Below are positions 1-12,654 of a DNA stretch of 64,000 nucleotides, in pieces. Each line of letters starts with the position of its first letter. Within the stretch, counting starts at the first letter, position 1. A program made the translations under genes and the position numbers. Location: contig JAUPFV010000001.1 of NCBI GenBank assembly GCA_036936605.1, positions 117,870,771 through 117,934,770 of the forward strand. The letters are read 5' to 3'. Under the pieces are notes generated by a model. The model searched no databases, was not told where the DNA came from, and worked only from the letters and a program-made list of their open reading frames with translations. This stretch comes from Limnanthes douglasii subsp. nivea (lineage: Eukaryota > Streptophyta > Magnoliopsida > Brassicales > Limnanthaceae).

Positions 1-537
1 GAAACCAAATAAAAAAGGTGTAGATATATTTGTTCATATGTGATCTTCTTTAGAGATTCAATCAAATTTTATTTTATTTTTTCTTCAAGACCAAGCTGAT
101 TCTAGCATCTTGGTATATTGCCTTTAATTACATCTTATTGACAAATAATTGTGTGTTCCATGATGAATGACTACATTTTAATGACACTTTGGATTCAATA
201 TTTTCAATTTTAATGATATTTTTAAAATAAAGGAAAAAAACTAACCACAACACACACAACTACTTTAAGAGGTTTATTTTCTTGACATAGGTTTACTAAA
301 TTTATCAGAATCTTAGTAATTTCTCGAGCCAGACATAGATGCTTATTGTGTCCAGGATTCGTATATAATAGACCACTGTATAATGTAGTACATATCCAGA
401 TTTAGAGAAAACAAATTTTGAAAAGGCTACATTGTGAACAGTATTAAAATATCTTTTACTGCCTACTCACCATGTGTTTTTGTTGCTTTAGTTAGATGAT
501 CCTAGAAACATGTGAAACCATTAGTTAATATAAATAT
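1..537. other. AT-rich spacer, no gene seen
   Basis: No reading frame, RNA or transposon end is recognised here. The last part, from about 538, passes into a minisatellite array. Confidence 0.5.
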
Positions 538-1000
538 ATGAGAGATCATATTATATGAAACTTAAAAACTATAAATGACGAGAGACCATATCATACGAAA
601 CCAGGAAACTATGAATGATGAGAGACCGTATAATGCCAAACTAGAACAATTATGAATAATGAGAGACCACATTATACGAAACCAGGACACCTATAAATGA
701 TGAGAGACCATATCATGTAATACTATGAAAACTACGAATGATGAGAGACCACATAATGTGAAACCATGCCAACTAAAAATAATGAGAGACAATAGCATAT
801 GAATCATGCCAACTATGAATAATGAGAGAATACATCATGCAAAACAAGGCCATCTATAAATGATGACAGACCATATCATGCAAAACTATATAAACTATGA
901 ATGATTAGAGACCATATCATGCGCAATCAGGCTACCCATGAATGATGAGAGACCATAGCATGTGAAACCATATGGATGAGAGACAACTACATATGTGAGA
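538..1000. repeat. Minisatellite array 1, unit about 40-43 bp
   Basis: About eleven diverged tandem units, each containing GAGAGACCATATCATG, then GAAACCA, then AACTATGAATGAT. Unit length is about 40-43 bp and point differences are spread along the array, so it is old. The same monomer reappears at 1556-2165. No coding potential is seen. It could sit inside a larger non-autonomous transposon, as the other minisatellites of the window appear to, but no ends were found. Confidence 0.85.
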
Positions 1001-1555
1001 AATATATCATAAAAGTTAGAATTGCATACCTTTATCATTTTATCTAGGATTGATTTTTATTAGTTTTTATTTTCTTTTCATGAGGTTTCATCAGAAAAGT
1101 ATATCTTGATAATCCTGGATTCTTCTTCTTCTGTTTATGAATATCTTGGTTTGAAATTTTTGTTGTGTAATGACATGTGTTCCTTTCCGTGCTTATCAAA
1201 GATAACCTTGACGTTGTTGGTTTTGAGAGGTGCCAACTTTGTGTCTAATTTGAAGGCTTGTTTATCATCATCATAAGTTTTTAATATGTCTATAATGAAA
1301 TCTCAATTCTTTTTTAATATATTATTTTATTTTCTCAGGTTGTACATTCCATTTAGAAGGACATAAAAAGGTATTTTTTTCGTTGCTTCCAGGTGTTTGG
1401 GTTTTAATTTTGTTTCATTCATCTATTTTATTAAGGCAAACATGCCTCACCTGAAGAAACAAGCTTTTAGAGGATTTTTCCTTTAAAAATTATGTTATTA
1501 CAATTTAAAAATAGATGAGAAACCATACCTAATGACGAAAAACCATTCAAATAAT
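1001..1555. other. Spacer between two minisatellite blocks
   Basis: AT-rich sequence with short pyrimidine runs near 1120-1140. Nothing is recognised as gene, RNA or element terminus. Confidence 0.4.
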
Positions 1556-2165
1556 GATAGATGTGAAACCTTTTGTAAAATGAGAAACCATGCAAACTAT
1601 GAAGAATGAGAGACCATATCATGCGCAACTAGGGAAAGTGTGTTAAACCAGCAACATATATATCATTAGAAACATGGCTAACTATGAATGATGAGAAATC
1701 ATATCATGCGAAACCATGCCAACTATAAACTATGAGAGACCATATCAAGTGAAACCAGCAATAAATATATCATGAGAAACCATGCCAACTGTGAATGATG
1801 AGAAACCATATCATGCGAAACCAGACTAACTATGAATTTTGAGAGACCATATCAAGCGAAACCAGCAACAAATATATCATGAGAAACCAGGCCAATTATG
1901 AATGATAAGAAATCATATCATGAGAAACCATGCCAACTATAAATAATAAGATACCATATCATGCAAAATTAGACCAACTATAAATGATATGAGACCATAT
2001 CATGCAAAACCAACAATATATATCTTATGAGAAATCATGCCAACTATGAATGATGAGAAACCATATCATGGAACTAGATCAACTATGAATGATGAGAAAC
2101 CATATCATGCGGAACTAGGTCAACTATGAATAATGAGAGACCATATCATGCACGACCATATAAAC
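1556..2165. repeat. Minisatellite array 2 with higher-order 107-bp period
   Basis: Same monomer as the array at 538-1000, but organised in a higher-order repeat. The variant motif AGCAACAAATATATCATGAG and its relatives start at 1650, 1757 and 1864 (spacing 107 bp each), and again at about 2012 (107 plus one extra monomer of about 41 bp). This shows amplification of a multi-monomer block after the monomers had diverged. Confidence 0.85.
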
Positions 2166-4406
2166 GATGTGAAACCTAAATGACAACATACAAAGTAGAT
2201 GATGGACGTAGTTTTGATAAATGGGAGACTGTACAAATTTAATCTGAAGCCTATAATTGAGGCAAAGCCAGGAAGTATATTTCTGGATTCAGTTTTGCCG
2301 TAATTATTTCGTAACTACTGAAAATTGATCAAGACGTGTCTCTTGACTCGCGAAAGTGAGATATGAATAAGTAATATATAGTGATAGATGAGAGAAATAA
2401 GTAATTATTTTCTACAAAATGAATAACTAACAAATATCACTCAAAAGAGATACAAGTGAAAAAGATGATGACTATAGTAACCAAAAATCGAAATATGTTT
2501 ACTATAGAACCCTAGTTTTGTAGTAAACAGAAAATCAAAACTGTATTTTTGAAGAAGAAAATGATAAGAACTAACACTTCTTACCGTTTTTAACGTAGAT
2601 GTTGATAAGAAATAATCATAATTGTTTTTAACTCGAATTTGTAACTTTAACCGGCTACAATTTAGTAATTGAAAACGAAACGTTTGTATACATGTTTTGT
2701 TGTCGTATGAGTGAGTAGGTAGAGAAAGAAAGTCATTGGTTTCTCTAATGAGTTATTGTTTTTCAAATCAGTACTCATATTAGAGGTAATTTTGGTAGTT
2801 AATTACTCATATATTTTGAAATTTCATCCGCAATAGATTTGTTAGTCGGACTTTTATATATATATATCATCCAAAAATATGTACATTTAATATTTAGTAA
2901 TATAAATGGTCCTATTTTCATATTAATATCTGATTTTTACCTCATAATTATCATGATTTAGACGGTTTATTTTTTAAAAAACTACAATTCCAAATTACTA
3001 AACTTTATTCATCGTGTTACCGAATAAATATCATTTTTCTAGCAAACGATTTTAAATTTATTGAAATTTGTCCGTTCAGTTATCTAAACGATACCATATT
3101 AATTGAGATATCTTAAAATGACCCTGCAGCCACAACCTCTCCCCGTAATGAAGAGAGCAGTAGTAAAAGAGAGACAGACAAAATTGTCAATTGCTATAAA
3201 ACAAAGCAAAATTAAAAAATTGCTTGGAAATTATAACTATATGATGGTGGTGATTAATACATGCACTATCATTGCGTGTTTGATGATTGATTTGAATTAT
3301 ATACACCATCATTTTATAATTATCGTTCTTATTAGTTTACTTCGAAAGTTATCAATTCCATACACCATCAATTTTTTTTTAAAGTTATTTGTTTATAATA
3401 TCGATGAAAAAAATTTAAACTACATTTGTTACGAAACTCATGAGATACGTTTGATGAGTTTAAATTTTTGCGTTATTCTCGATTTATTATAAAATAACTT
3501 AACCAAACCTGACAACTTGTATCACATGTTTTTTTTATTCTTAAAGAAGATTTAAGTTAAAAATACATTAAACAAAATATTTTTTTTTTTTACATATATA
3601 TGGGACATACCTTAAAAAGTGGCGTAAAAACTGTATTTTGTTTTATAAAAAACAAACCTCAACTTGAAAAAACAAATACAACCGAACAAAACGATTACTA
3701 AAACTAAAATGGTCGAAAAGATAGATAAGAGCATTGTAGGTGAAGAAAGACTAAATAACACATATTAAATTGAAGTGGTGGATTGCAAGTTTGGAACTCA
3801 CCTGTTTCAAAACTTTAGTTGTTTGAAATTTGACATTTGACCTAAATTCGGGTCATGCTAGCTTTTGAATTTTCATTTGATTTTATCTTGATTGGTTTTG
3901 GTATAGATCAGAATTCGATTTGAGCCCGTTTTATTTTAACTATTAGATAATATAAATATTTATAAATATAAAATATCATTCGTATAAATAAATGATATTT
4001 ACATATGTTGTAGTCGCCTATATTATTATCCAAAACAGATTTATTAATTTATAATTATACCGATTTAGTTTTCTAGAATTAGTTTATTTCTAAAATATAA
4101 TTTTTTTTTAGTTTTCTAAACTTCATTTATTTTTAAAATATAGTTTATTTTAAATATGTGATTTTTGTATGACTGTGTATTTGAGCGAAGATGATTTACG
4201 GAATTTAAAATTTAAAATATGTTTAGATTTACAAGATAATTTTATAACAACTTTTGTCAATTAAGCGGATGTATATTATTGCTATAAAACTATAATAAAG
4301 ATTATGGATAAGAATTTATTTTTTGTTATAAAAAATTGTATTAAATTTTAATGAGATACTATTTATAAATTGCGGATATTTTGTATTTTTGTTTTGGTCA
4401 GCCTTG

Positions 4407-4450
<44 letters not shown>

Positions 4451-5384
4451 TGATAGGTTATAGGTAATTATGATCTATGTTTTTAGTTTTTAGTAATTAG
4501 GATATGTAACTAGATTTTTGTGTAAATATAATATGTTTTTGGAATTTATTGGTAACCAACTCTTCTAAAATAAAATTGTAATTTGTTAAATAGATAACGC
4601 TCTCAAAAGAGGATAAGTCAAAGTAGTATCGTAGCTGACCAAGACAACAAATTTCAAAAAATACAACAAAAAGCATGTGTCGGGAAGAAAGTAAGAACTC
4701 ATAAAACGGGTAAGGGTCGATAATGTGACATCAACTGCATTAGTACTTTAGTAGGGTGGTCTCAAAGAAAACAACATGAAACCTAGAAGTTAATAAGAGA
4801 ATATTAGTAATAGTTAACTCGGTCAAAAAATATTGATGCCTTGACATCTATAACAAAGTTAAGAGAGAATACAGTGAGAAATTGCTGAAGCGAGTGTAAG
4901 TACAGATGTAAAGAATAATATAAAATAAATTGATACATTTTATGTTGTAAAATCATATAAGTCTATTATTTTGGAATTGAGTCTCATTGTATGTTATACT
5001 AACTCATCCAATTGCATACGACACCATATAATATTATTTTGATTCCATTGCATAAGGTCATGTTGGTTACATATATCTATTCATTCGTCCGAGCAAGGTA
5101 AGAAAAAACATGATCGATAATTTTTGTGCCATTGAACCATATGAGTCGATCGTTCGAGAATTGAGTATCATTGTTAGTTGTGATGACTTATGGTATGTCG
5201 TATCAACAATCCTCTTCTTCCACTTTAACCCCCTTGATTAACATCACTCATAAATATTATATTGTTGATAGAACGTTGTGAGGATAATAATGGAAGGCTT
5301 GTGTTGCAAGATGGCTCATGGTTCTCGTGTTGTAAGTGTCAAAGAATTCAAAGCATTGGCGGCTATATTATCTATTTTTTAAAA
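2166..5384. other. AT-rich intergenic DNA, no gene supported
   Basis: About 3.2 kb with many A/T runs. A 129-codon open frame at 3103-3492 has low-complexity composition and no recognised domain, so it is not called. A dinucleotide repeat lies at 4409-4446. The region may contain the lost 3' end of the minus-strand gypsy element that becomes recognisable from about 5385. Confidence 0.5.
4409..4446. repeat. (AT)n microsatellite, 19 repeats
   Basis: Uninterrupted AT dinucleotide run of 38 bp. Likely length-variable. Confidence 0.95.
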
Positions 5385-5389
5385 CTTTC

Positions 5390-5745
5390 TCAAAAGTAAC
5401 ATTATGAGATAAGGTTTTATGGCACCAAAGCTCTTTCATTCTATGGAATAATTGTATATTTTTTTTAACTTTTCTCGGCTGAATGTTTGATGAAACATCA
5501 AATGTGAGTCTATAAGTAGTTGTACTTGTCTTGCACCATAGATGTGGCCAGTAGAAGGTTGGCCATTGCAACATCGTATTCTGATTTTTATTGAGTTTAA
5601 GGATTGCATCAGGATATCTCATAGGGGATGTAAGTTGGACTCATACCCTTGAGCCTTAGTTACTTCTTCCACCATCTATTTAGAATTGCTAGGTCTCATT
5701 GGTTAGTATACGAGACACATCCTACTTGCGCAATACCCTTATTAA
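5390..5745 (-). pseudogene. Second RNase H (aRNH-like) remnant of the gypsy element
   Basis: In the reading frame giving SEYDVAMANLLLATSM, the segment resembles the second RNase H of Tat-lineage gypsy elements, where NNExxYEAxxxGLxLA is the usual motif (compare NNESQYEADIVGLKLA at about 38275-38320). Several stop codons interrupt it. An overlapping 84-codon frame at 5368-5622 is a shadow. The call rests on position, about 0.6 kb downstream of the RT, plus this one motif. Confidence 0.45.
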
Positions 5746-6284
5746 ATGGAAGGATCTTCGGAAGATTATTGTGTGAGTTTTGAAGTATGGTATCATCTTT
5801 CGAGGTACAATCACCAATGTTAGGGCCAACTTCTATAGCTGCATGTATCGAGTTTATGCATCAAGTAAAGATTTACTTACATATTAGATCTCTTTATACT
5901 CCTCTCATTCTTCTCATATCAACATGATACTTATAGCATAGTTTGAGACCACTAAGTAGAGATGAAATTACTCTCGTGTTTTTTGCTACGCTAACAATTC
6001 TGGTGAAATGAAGGAATTTTTGATGTTATGACATGCTTCATCACAAGGTGGACTTAATAGAAGTCTTTTACTCATCATAAAAATTGAAATAAAGGTTGAC
6101 ATTTGTATGAAGATCGAAAACTAAATGGGTTCAATACAACTAATTTCCCCTACCAATATATGTTCTTTTTTTGTGTTGCATATGTAATCTATGACGACCA
6201 AGGTTGATAGTTGATTTTGATTCATTCGAGCTATTTTCTTGTTGACCATAGACCCAACCTTTTTGTATTGAGCTTAAGATTGAC

Positions 6285-6620
6285 TTAACTGTGGTTGACA
6301 AAGGTTACAGACAATTCAACCAGATTATCATCTTCTTGAATGATGATAGCCAGCATATCATCAATATAAGCTTGTAGGTTTCCACCTAGCTGTGTGGCAA
6401 AAACCTTGTTGATAAAAGTTGTGTGTAGTTGGTTATCTTTATCCATTTTTATATGTTTGTATCTCAAATAGTCATACATGAATGATAATATCATATTTTT
6501 GTATGTTGTATTTATAAGCTGATTGGTTTGTCGTAGAGGGGAAGGGTCCATCAGACAGTCTTTTTTATGGTCCGTGAAGTCGATGCACATTCACCATTTT
6601 CCGATCTTCATTTTTACCAG
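6285..6620 (-). pseudogene. Gypsy reverse transcriptase remnant
   Basis: Translated on the minus strand it contains MCIDFTDH, then LSFMYDY, HTTFI and QAYIDDMLA. These correspond to the fingers/palm of gypsy RT, with YIDDM as the catalytic signature. Compared with the element at 36902-37393, the stretch between HTTFI and the FAxQ/GxN region is missing, so about 40 residues of the palm are deleted. The frame stays open for 101 codons, but the enzyme cannot be functional. Confidence 0.85.
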
Positions 6621-7049
6621 TAGATGGTTGGTTGTTATACTAGGTAGTAGGAATCATTAATCGGTCTTAGGGTGGTAAGTTTGTCCACCTGTTTAACAAT
6701 GGATTTCTTCTTTCGTTTAGAGTAAGATTGTTGTCTTTGTTTGATTGGAAAAAATGTTTGTAGATAAATAATATGTGGTATATAGACTCGGGTGGGACCC
6801 TGGTGATATTATTGGCATTCCATGTGAACATGTCTAATTTATATTATAAAAAGTAAAGTAGTTTGCCCCTTAATTTTATGATAAGTTATATTAATTCGTA
6901 AAATTCAGTTTCATTTCATACAAATACATTTGACTTCTTCTTTTAGCCCGATAAGGTGGGGCCTCTCAAGGATCATTCATATCATGAAGGACGATCAGGT
7001 TCCCTGTTAGTTGATACTTTTTTAGAGCTAGGGAAACTGCATAAAATTC

Positions 7050-7330
7050 CATAGAGGTCTTCGAATTTCCTTTGATCACTCCTACGTTCTATCGATTTGG
7101 TTTCGAAAGCTTTGGTGAATTGTATAGACTACAACATCATTTGGTATTTGACTGTATTTTGGAACTGTGTTCCCAAAGGGCGACATCTAGTATAAGTTCT
7201 TCCAATATATTGGCATCCACACTAGTGAAGCCAGTCAAGATCCATTCAGAGAGAATCAATATCAGAGAAGATTTTATCTCTTCATATGTACTATTACATA
7301 AAATATTGGCATGTCGATCATAACTTGTTT
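7050..7330 (-). pseudogene. Gypsy aspartic protease remnant
   Basis: On the minus strand the segment begins with VMIDMP, matching the position of the gypsy protease D-T/S-G active site (here degraded to DMP). It continues with LASLVWM / LTGFTSVDAN-like sequence split over two frames, as in the LTGF segment of Tat proteases. It lies between the gag remnant and the RT, as expected. The catalytic triplet is destroyed. Confidence 0.45.
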
Positions 7331-9265
7331 AACCTCTACTATTGCCAAATATAATATAATTAGAATGGTATTATTATGGGGTGTTGGTACTTCTTGTAAG
7401 TCGTTATTGGTGGACCGTATTTATTGCATATGAATTATTGTTAAAGTGGTGGGAAGTTTGACCTTGGTGTTGGATTTTTAGAGATTTTATCGACCTTCAT
7501 GTGTCATTCCACCTTCTTAAGAAACTCTCTAATATTAAGTTTTTTTATTTTTCTTCATAATGTAATTTGATAGAGGTCAGAGTAGTATTTTTTGCATGTA
7601 TGCTCCGATCACCACCAAGTCATGACATTCATATGACTTTCTTTTTATATCTATAAATATTTTAGTGTATTCTCGTAAGGTCTTTTTAGCTCATTTTTTG
7701 CAGTACGTTATGTAGTATATATCTTCATTGATCACTTTTGAACCAATAAAATAGTTTATAGATGTCGTTCTGATCATCTTGATTTTTTTATACACTACTG
7801 GGGGGAGAGGATATTGAACTATGTCAAGGCTCAAGGTCCGCCCCGTAATGTATCATCTTACTTTTCAATTATTTAATATCTTGTTATGAATCTCTTTTGT
7901 TATTGTATTTTTCCATATTGGTATGAATAAAGGTTTATGCCAGATCCACGTACAGGATGTGCTTATCCAAAAGGGATTTTTCATCTTGTAAATCCACCTC
8001 TTCCTCTAAGATAGCGTCGGTCCGACTGTTATTTTTCTTTTTTACGAATGGGTAAGCCTGGTGGTATCCTAGCCCTTCTCATTGTTCCTTCAAATATGTT
8101 GCACCATTATTTTTTACAACATAGGTGGATACCCCTAGACGTACTGATCGTATTATGGGTTCAAATGTGTTGAATGGTTTCTCCTTGGGCCAAATTTTCT
8201 GATTATTTTCCTCCATGTGATTGATGCCTGTGTGTATTATTGTTTTATATTTAAGTACACCAGTGCATAGTTATGATGAGGTTCATACATAGATGAAATA
8301 GCATGGTGCTGATTCTGATGAGCTCATGGCCATGGTTCCAAAACGTGCTGATATCCAGGCTATATCCCAGATGAAGCTTGTTGGCGGTTCAATTATATTC
8401 CAGATAATTAAAGTCATTATTTCTTGTTTATTTTCCTATAAAACATAATAAAGGTTCAGCTGCAATCTGAATAGTGGAAGAACCTACATGATGATTGATT
8501 AGAACACCTGGCAAATATGTTATTTGAGATTAAGCAGGAACACCGCATGGTGTTACTAGACATTTAGCGAAAGTGATGCATGATGTTGCTGGAAATTTAG
8601 TTGCAACACCATAGTAGTCTGCTGGAGATTATGTTAAATTCTTAATGGTATTGATGGTAGTTGTTGGCCAATCGGTTGGAGCGTCATGTTTGTTGGTAGT
8701 CTCATGTGTCTTTCACCAAATGCATGGCTAGAGGGTTTTTGCTTACGGGCTTGCTCCTGTATTTCTTCACCAACAGGTTTGATAACAAAGATTTTAATAT
8801 TTCGGTTTCTTATCTTTTTAATTTGGTGTCATCCATTCTGGTCGGACGATCATTTATCTTATTCATCGTTGTTGTGCTGAGCTCTAGGTCTTGAGAATGC
8901 AATCTTGTGTCTGTTACCAGCTATCTTGTGGCCCTTATGTATTACATAACTCACAACATCATTGTTTTACTCCTCCTTATAGTCTTCTAGGTGTTAAATC
9001 ATCGATCTCACTTGCTGATGTTAGGTGGAAAATATTTCTTCCAAAATTTTAAAATTATTAGTGTTCTTCTGCCGCAAATCATGCGCTAACTACTGGAAGT
9101 CCATGGTTGGAGCTGTCAAAATTGGTCGTGTGATGTTGGAAACCTCAAATCGTGTATCTTTATCATTGATCAGATCAACATATGTATTTAACTTTACCAT
9201 CATATGATTAAAAGCATCTTTATTTTTTGAATTTTTTCAAAGAAATATTTTCAGGGTAGCAATCT

Positions 9266-9288
9266 CTTCCCATAGACGATACCAATTT
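9266..9288 (-). other. Gypsy primer-binding site region
   Basis: On the minus strand the sequence reads TTGGTATCGTCTATGGGAAG, a diverged form of the TTGGCGCCGTCTGTGGGAA junction typical of Tat/Athila gypsy elements. It marks the start of the internal region and places the 5' LTR at higher coordinates, from about 9290. Confidence 0.65.
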
Positions 9289-9289
9289 G

Positions 9290-9560
9290 TTGTGTATAAT
9301 CCGGTTAGATGGATTCAATTTTTTCAAGTTTTAAGTTAAAGAAGAAACTAATAAGATAATTCAAGATATGTTGTTAAGTATTTATTATTTCACAATATTG
9401 TTATTACATGGGATAAAGTCTTATTTATATGAAGATGATAACTTAGAAAATCTCCACAGACATAATTACAATAAATAATTTTCTAATTATAATATAATCA
9501 TGTAGCTAATTTTGTTATTAACACATATTCTTATTTATTTTTCTTTATTGTCATACAATC
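9290..9560 (-). repeat. Probable 5' LTR end of the minus-strand gypsy element
   Basis: Directly abuts the PBS. On the minus strand it ends with ...CACAACA. It carries a TATA-like CATATAAATAAGAC around 9425-9445, at a reasonable distance for an LTR promoter. The outer limit is not fixed because no second LTR was found. Confidence 0.4.
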
Positions 9561-11387
9561 TACAACCGAATGGGTTTTTCTTCTTAACTTGTACCAAATA
9601 CAAAAAATAATCATTTATATTAAAACAAAATAAATTTAAATAACCTCAAAAATTAAATAAATTGAAACTTTGGAACAAGTAAACATAAGATAAAAAAATT
9701 ATTATAAAAAAGATTGACAAGTTAGATGTTGAATATCTATTAAACCATCTTGGTTATTTTGAGTTTTGTGTTGAATATGTCCAGAAAAACATGTGAAGTA
9801 TTAGAGATTAAATACACATAAAATATCAAAAATATTTTAGCAAAAACATGTTGAATATTGTATACATTTAGGGATTTACCACAGAAGCATAAATCTACTA
9901 GTCTAGAAAATAGAGTCTAGAATCCTATAAATTTATTAGTCATTTTGTTGAAAATTTATATCATTCTGGAAATTTAAGTTGTTCGATCATAATACAAACA
10001 TTGGATTTGGACAAAATAAATATTTTTGAGTACATTGAGTTTATACAAAAATATTTAAAGAACAATTTTTATTTTAAGATAGAATTAAAAATAATTTTTT
10101 AGTATCCAACGATGTAGGTTTGAGTTTTCATAAGCTCGTAACTGTAAAAAGGTTCAATTTTTCTAAAAATTGATGTTCAACTTCTAACTCGAGAAGAATT
10201 AGTTAAAATTTTCTTAAAGAACGAACTCAACCTCATCAAGAAATAATACAAGTTAAAGTTAATAAAATGTCCTTATAAAGGTCTATAAACGTACTATATA
10301 TTCATGTTATACAAAATATGTATACAATATTAAGATTTTTATGGTGTAACCGAAGAAACGTTTATAACTTCATAAAGAGTTCCACAAGAAAGTTTAATTT
10401 TTTATGGTATAAGAACTTTAGTTTAGACTTATATAATATTAGAAAGCATTCTAAAAGAATATTAAAATAGTTGTGATGTAACGAAAGAATATATTTTATA
10501 GTTATGTAGAAATATATAGAATCTTAACATTTAAACATACATTGATGTAATGAAATAAGAGTAATCAAAGCATGAAAACTGAGTTGTAATATTTTACTCT
10601 TTATCTAAACAAAGACCAATGGTAAAGTGAAAAGTTATAAAGACAAATATCTCATTAAATAAGCTTTAGTCAACGTGTATATGTTGACTTTTTATTAAAC
10701 GTTGTTCAGTTCAAGCAAAATAATATTTTAAGCCGATCACGACATAACGTAAATCGCAAACTTCAGCTCTCGATTTGTTAAATATATATTAAGATCATGA
10801 TCTCAAAATGGTAATACTGAGAAAATAAGATATATACAATCTGAAGAGTGTGTTTAGATTTTTTATATGATAATTTAACGCATTAATTAAGTCCAATAAA
10901 ATGTTAAAAAAATATTTACATTCGTATGTAAATGTAAGTTAAAGTCGATGGTTTGTAAACTTAAGATAATTTTTCAAATTTATCACACTTTTAGTATAAT
11001 ATTGTGGATATCATAAATCCAATGCCGATAGATTCATATTTATCGTTTAATTTTGATGATATATTTCTTACCACAAATGAAAAGAACTTATTATGTTCCA
11101 ACAAAAGATTTATGTTGAAATAGTTTCGTAGTGCATGTATTTTATGAGTTATTAATTTAAATTCATAGTGGTCATTTTTAGGTATTTTGGATTTTTATGA
11201 TACATTCTATGCAACAATAAAATCATGTTGTGTCGTCGTGGTATAAAAAATAGCAATCATATAAACGTTAATATAAAAACATAAGATAAGTTCTCTCTCC
11301 TACGATGTCCTCATATGAATTTAAAATTTCTCAAGAGATGATTACATATGATTAATGAAATTAGAAATTTAGTTTATGTTCATAACT
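9561..11387. other. AT-rich DNA, no gene seen
   Basis: No recognised coding region, RNA or transposon terminus. May include more of the gypsy LTR at its left side. Confidence 0.45.
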
Positions 11388-11640
11388 TAAAGTTAATGTA
11401 TAGTATTACGATATAATAGTTAGGTGTATATTTAGAGGTTATAAAAAATATATATTGAAAAACAAAATATTAAAAGATTTAGTTGTCTTATTTAAAATTA
11501 TATTTTTTTATTTAATACAATATTATAGTATATTAAAAAAATAGAAAAAATAATAAAAATATTATTACATTGAAATTTTATAAGATTTGTCATTTTTTTA
11601 ATGTTTACATTGTTTATAGCATTTTTCAGTATTGATCTTT
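11388..11640. repeat. Direct repeat, copy 1, upstream of receiver fragment
   Basis: Shares a long segment, starting with TTAATGTATAGTATTAC and ATAGTTAGGTGTATATTTAGAG, with 12655-12830 in the same orientation. The second copy lacks about 100 bp of the middle. The copies are about 1.27 kb apart and flank the receiver fragment. They could be traces of a tandem duplication of the gene's upstream region, or LTR-like ends. The first is favoured because a second receiver piece also lies between them. Confidence 0.6.
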
Positions 11641-11642
11641 AG

Positions 11643-11775
11643 ATGAATATTTCTCTCTTTAATGATGATTTTCTTCCGGCGAGATTTGCAGTTGGTGTGC
11701 GAGTACTTGTTGTAGATGATGAACCAATTTCTATTGAAACTTTAGAGACTATGCTTTGTCAATGTAAGTATGAAT
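11643..11775 (+). pseudogene. Receiver-domain fragment of a B-type response regulator
   Basis: From ATG at 11643 the frame reads through FAVGVRVLVVDDEPISIETL and then LETMLCQCKYEC. This is the first strand and helix of a CheY-like receiver, with the acidic pair (DD) that binds magnesium in the phosphoacceptor pocket. The N-terminal context (FPxGxRVLxVDDx) is that of plant type-B ARR proteins, which act in the nucleus in cytokinin phosphorelay. Only about 44 codons remain. The phospho-accepting Asp, the rest of the receiver and the GARP DNA-binding domain are absent. A GTAAGT at 11764 could be the old donor of intron 1. Gene fragment, most likely non-functional. Confidence 0.7.
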
Positions 11776-11834
11776 GTAATATTTTATATATGTATATTGT
11801 TTTTTACTTTTCCAATTGAAACTTCAAAAATCAT

Positions 11835-11891
11835 GTTGTAGTTGATGATACAATTTTTCTTGAAACTTTAGAGATTATACTTCCTCAATCT
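11835..11891 (+). pseudogene. Second, more decayed copy of the receiver fragment
   Basis: GTTGTAGTTGATGATACAAT and CTTGAAACTTTAGAGATTAT repeat the segment at 11713-11765 with scattered changes, ending in a stop codon. It shows that the receiver exon was locally duplicated before both copies decayed. Confidence 0.6.
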
Positions 11892-12654
11892 ATTTAAAAT
11901 TATGATTTAAATTTTGAATTTGGATATTTAGATATGTTTGAGTTGTGATTATGTTCATATATTTTTCAAGTTATGGTTATTTAGTAATAATTTCACACTT
12001 AGGGTTCGATTGTTTTTTATTTTATTTTATAGATTTTTTATTAGTGTTTGTATGTATTATGTTGTACGAACTCATATTCTATAGAATTATATATTGTTTT
12101 CTATTTTTGTTAGATGAGGTGTTTATGTATAATTAAAACTATTTTATCTGTATTTTGGGTAATGCTATGGATATCTATATTCTTTATTTTGATTAGATTT
12201 TTTGTTATGATTATTCTTTTAGAATTTTATAATGAAATGTCAAAGTTTTAAATTGAATGATGTGGTTTTATGCCATTACTACCTTAGGATGTACTAAATA
12301 TGGTAAAGGAAAATAATTTTCATATTATTTTATGTGAGGTTAAAAAAACAAACATCGGTTTGTAAACTATTGAAATCATCATGGAAAGAGATATACCAGT
12401 CATCCATAAGTTTGTCATCAATGCGTTCTATATTGTAGGTATATGGTGTTTATAAAATACCACGCTATGAACTTATTCATTAATAAAATAAAATTATAAA
12501 ATTATAGAGAGACTAACAAAACTTGTCGATAATTTAAGGGTTTTGTATTTTGGATAACATAAAAATAATTTTATATCTTAACTGAAATTATATTATTGAT
12601 GTCATCTCATTAAATCATATTGTTAGGTACATTCTTGTGTTAGACCATTATTAA
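11892..12654. other. AT-rich DNA, no gene supported
   Basis: Lies between the receiver fragments and the second direct repeat. A 63-codon frame at 11945-12136 is rich in Phe/Tyr/Ile from T-rich DNA and is not considered a gene. Confidence 0.4.

Larger units (their letters stand above)
5385..9290 (-). mobile_element. Decayed Ty3/gypsy (Tat-like) retrotransposon, minus strand
   Basis: Read on the minus strand, the order is primer-binding site (about 9266-9288), decayed gag, protease-like segment (about 7330-7050), reverse transcriptase (about 6620-6285) and a second, plant-type RNase H region (about 5745-5390). All domains carry stops, frameshifts and deletions. The RT matches the better preserved element at 36902-37393 motif by motif. 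No integrase or 3' LTR was recognised at the left side. Outer limits are approximate. Confidence 0.75.

Noticed and set aside
538..2165. CRISPR-like array of regularly spaced repeats
   Set aside because: Units are directly adjoining, diverged minisatellite monomers without unique spacers, in a plant genome.
3103..3492. 129-codon open frame as a gene
   Set aside because: Composition follows the A/T-rich DNA, no domain or conserved segment, no promoter or intron signals; most likely chance.
5368..5622. 84-codon minus-strand frame as a separate gene
   Set aside because: Lies within the decayed gypsy; the neighbouring frame shows the RNase H-like segment, so this one is a shadow.
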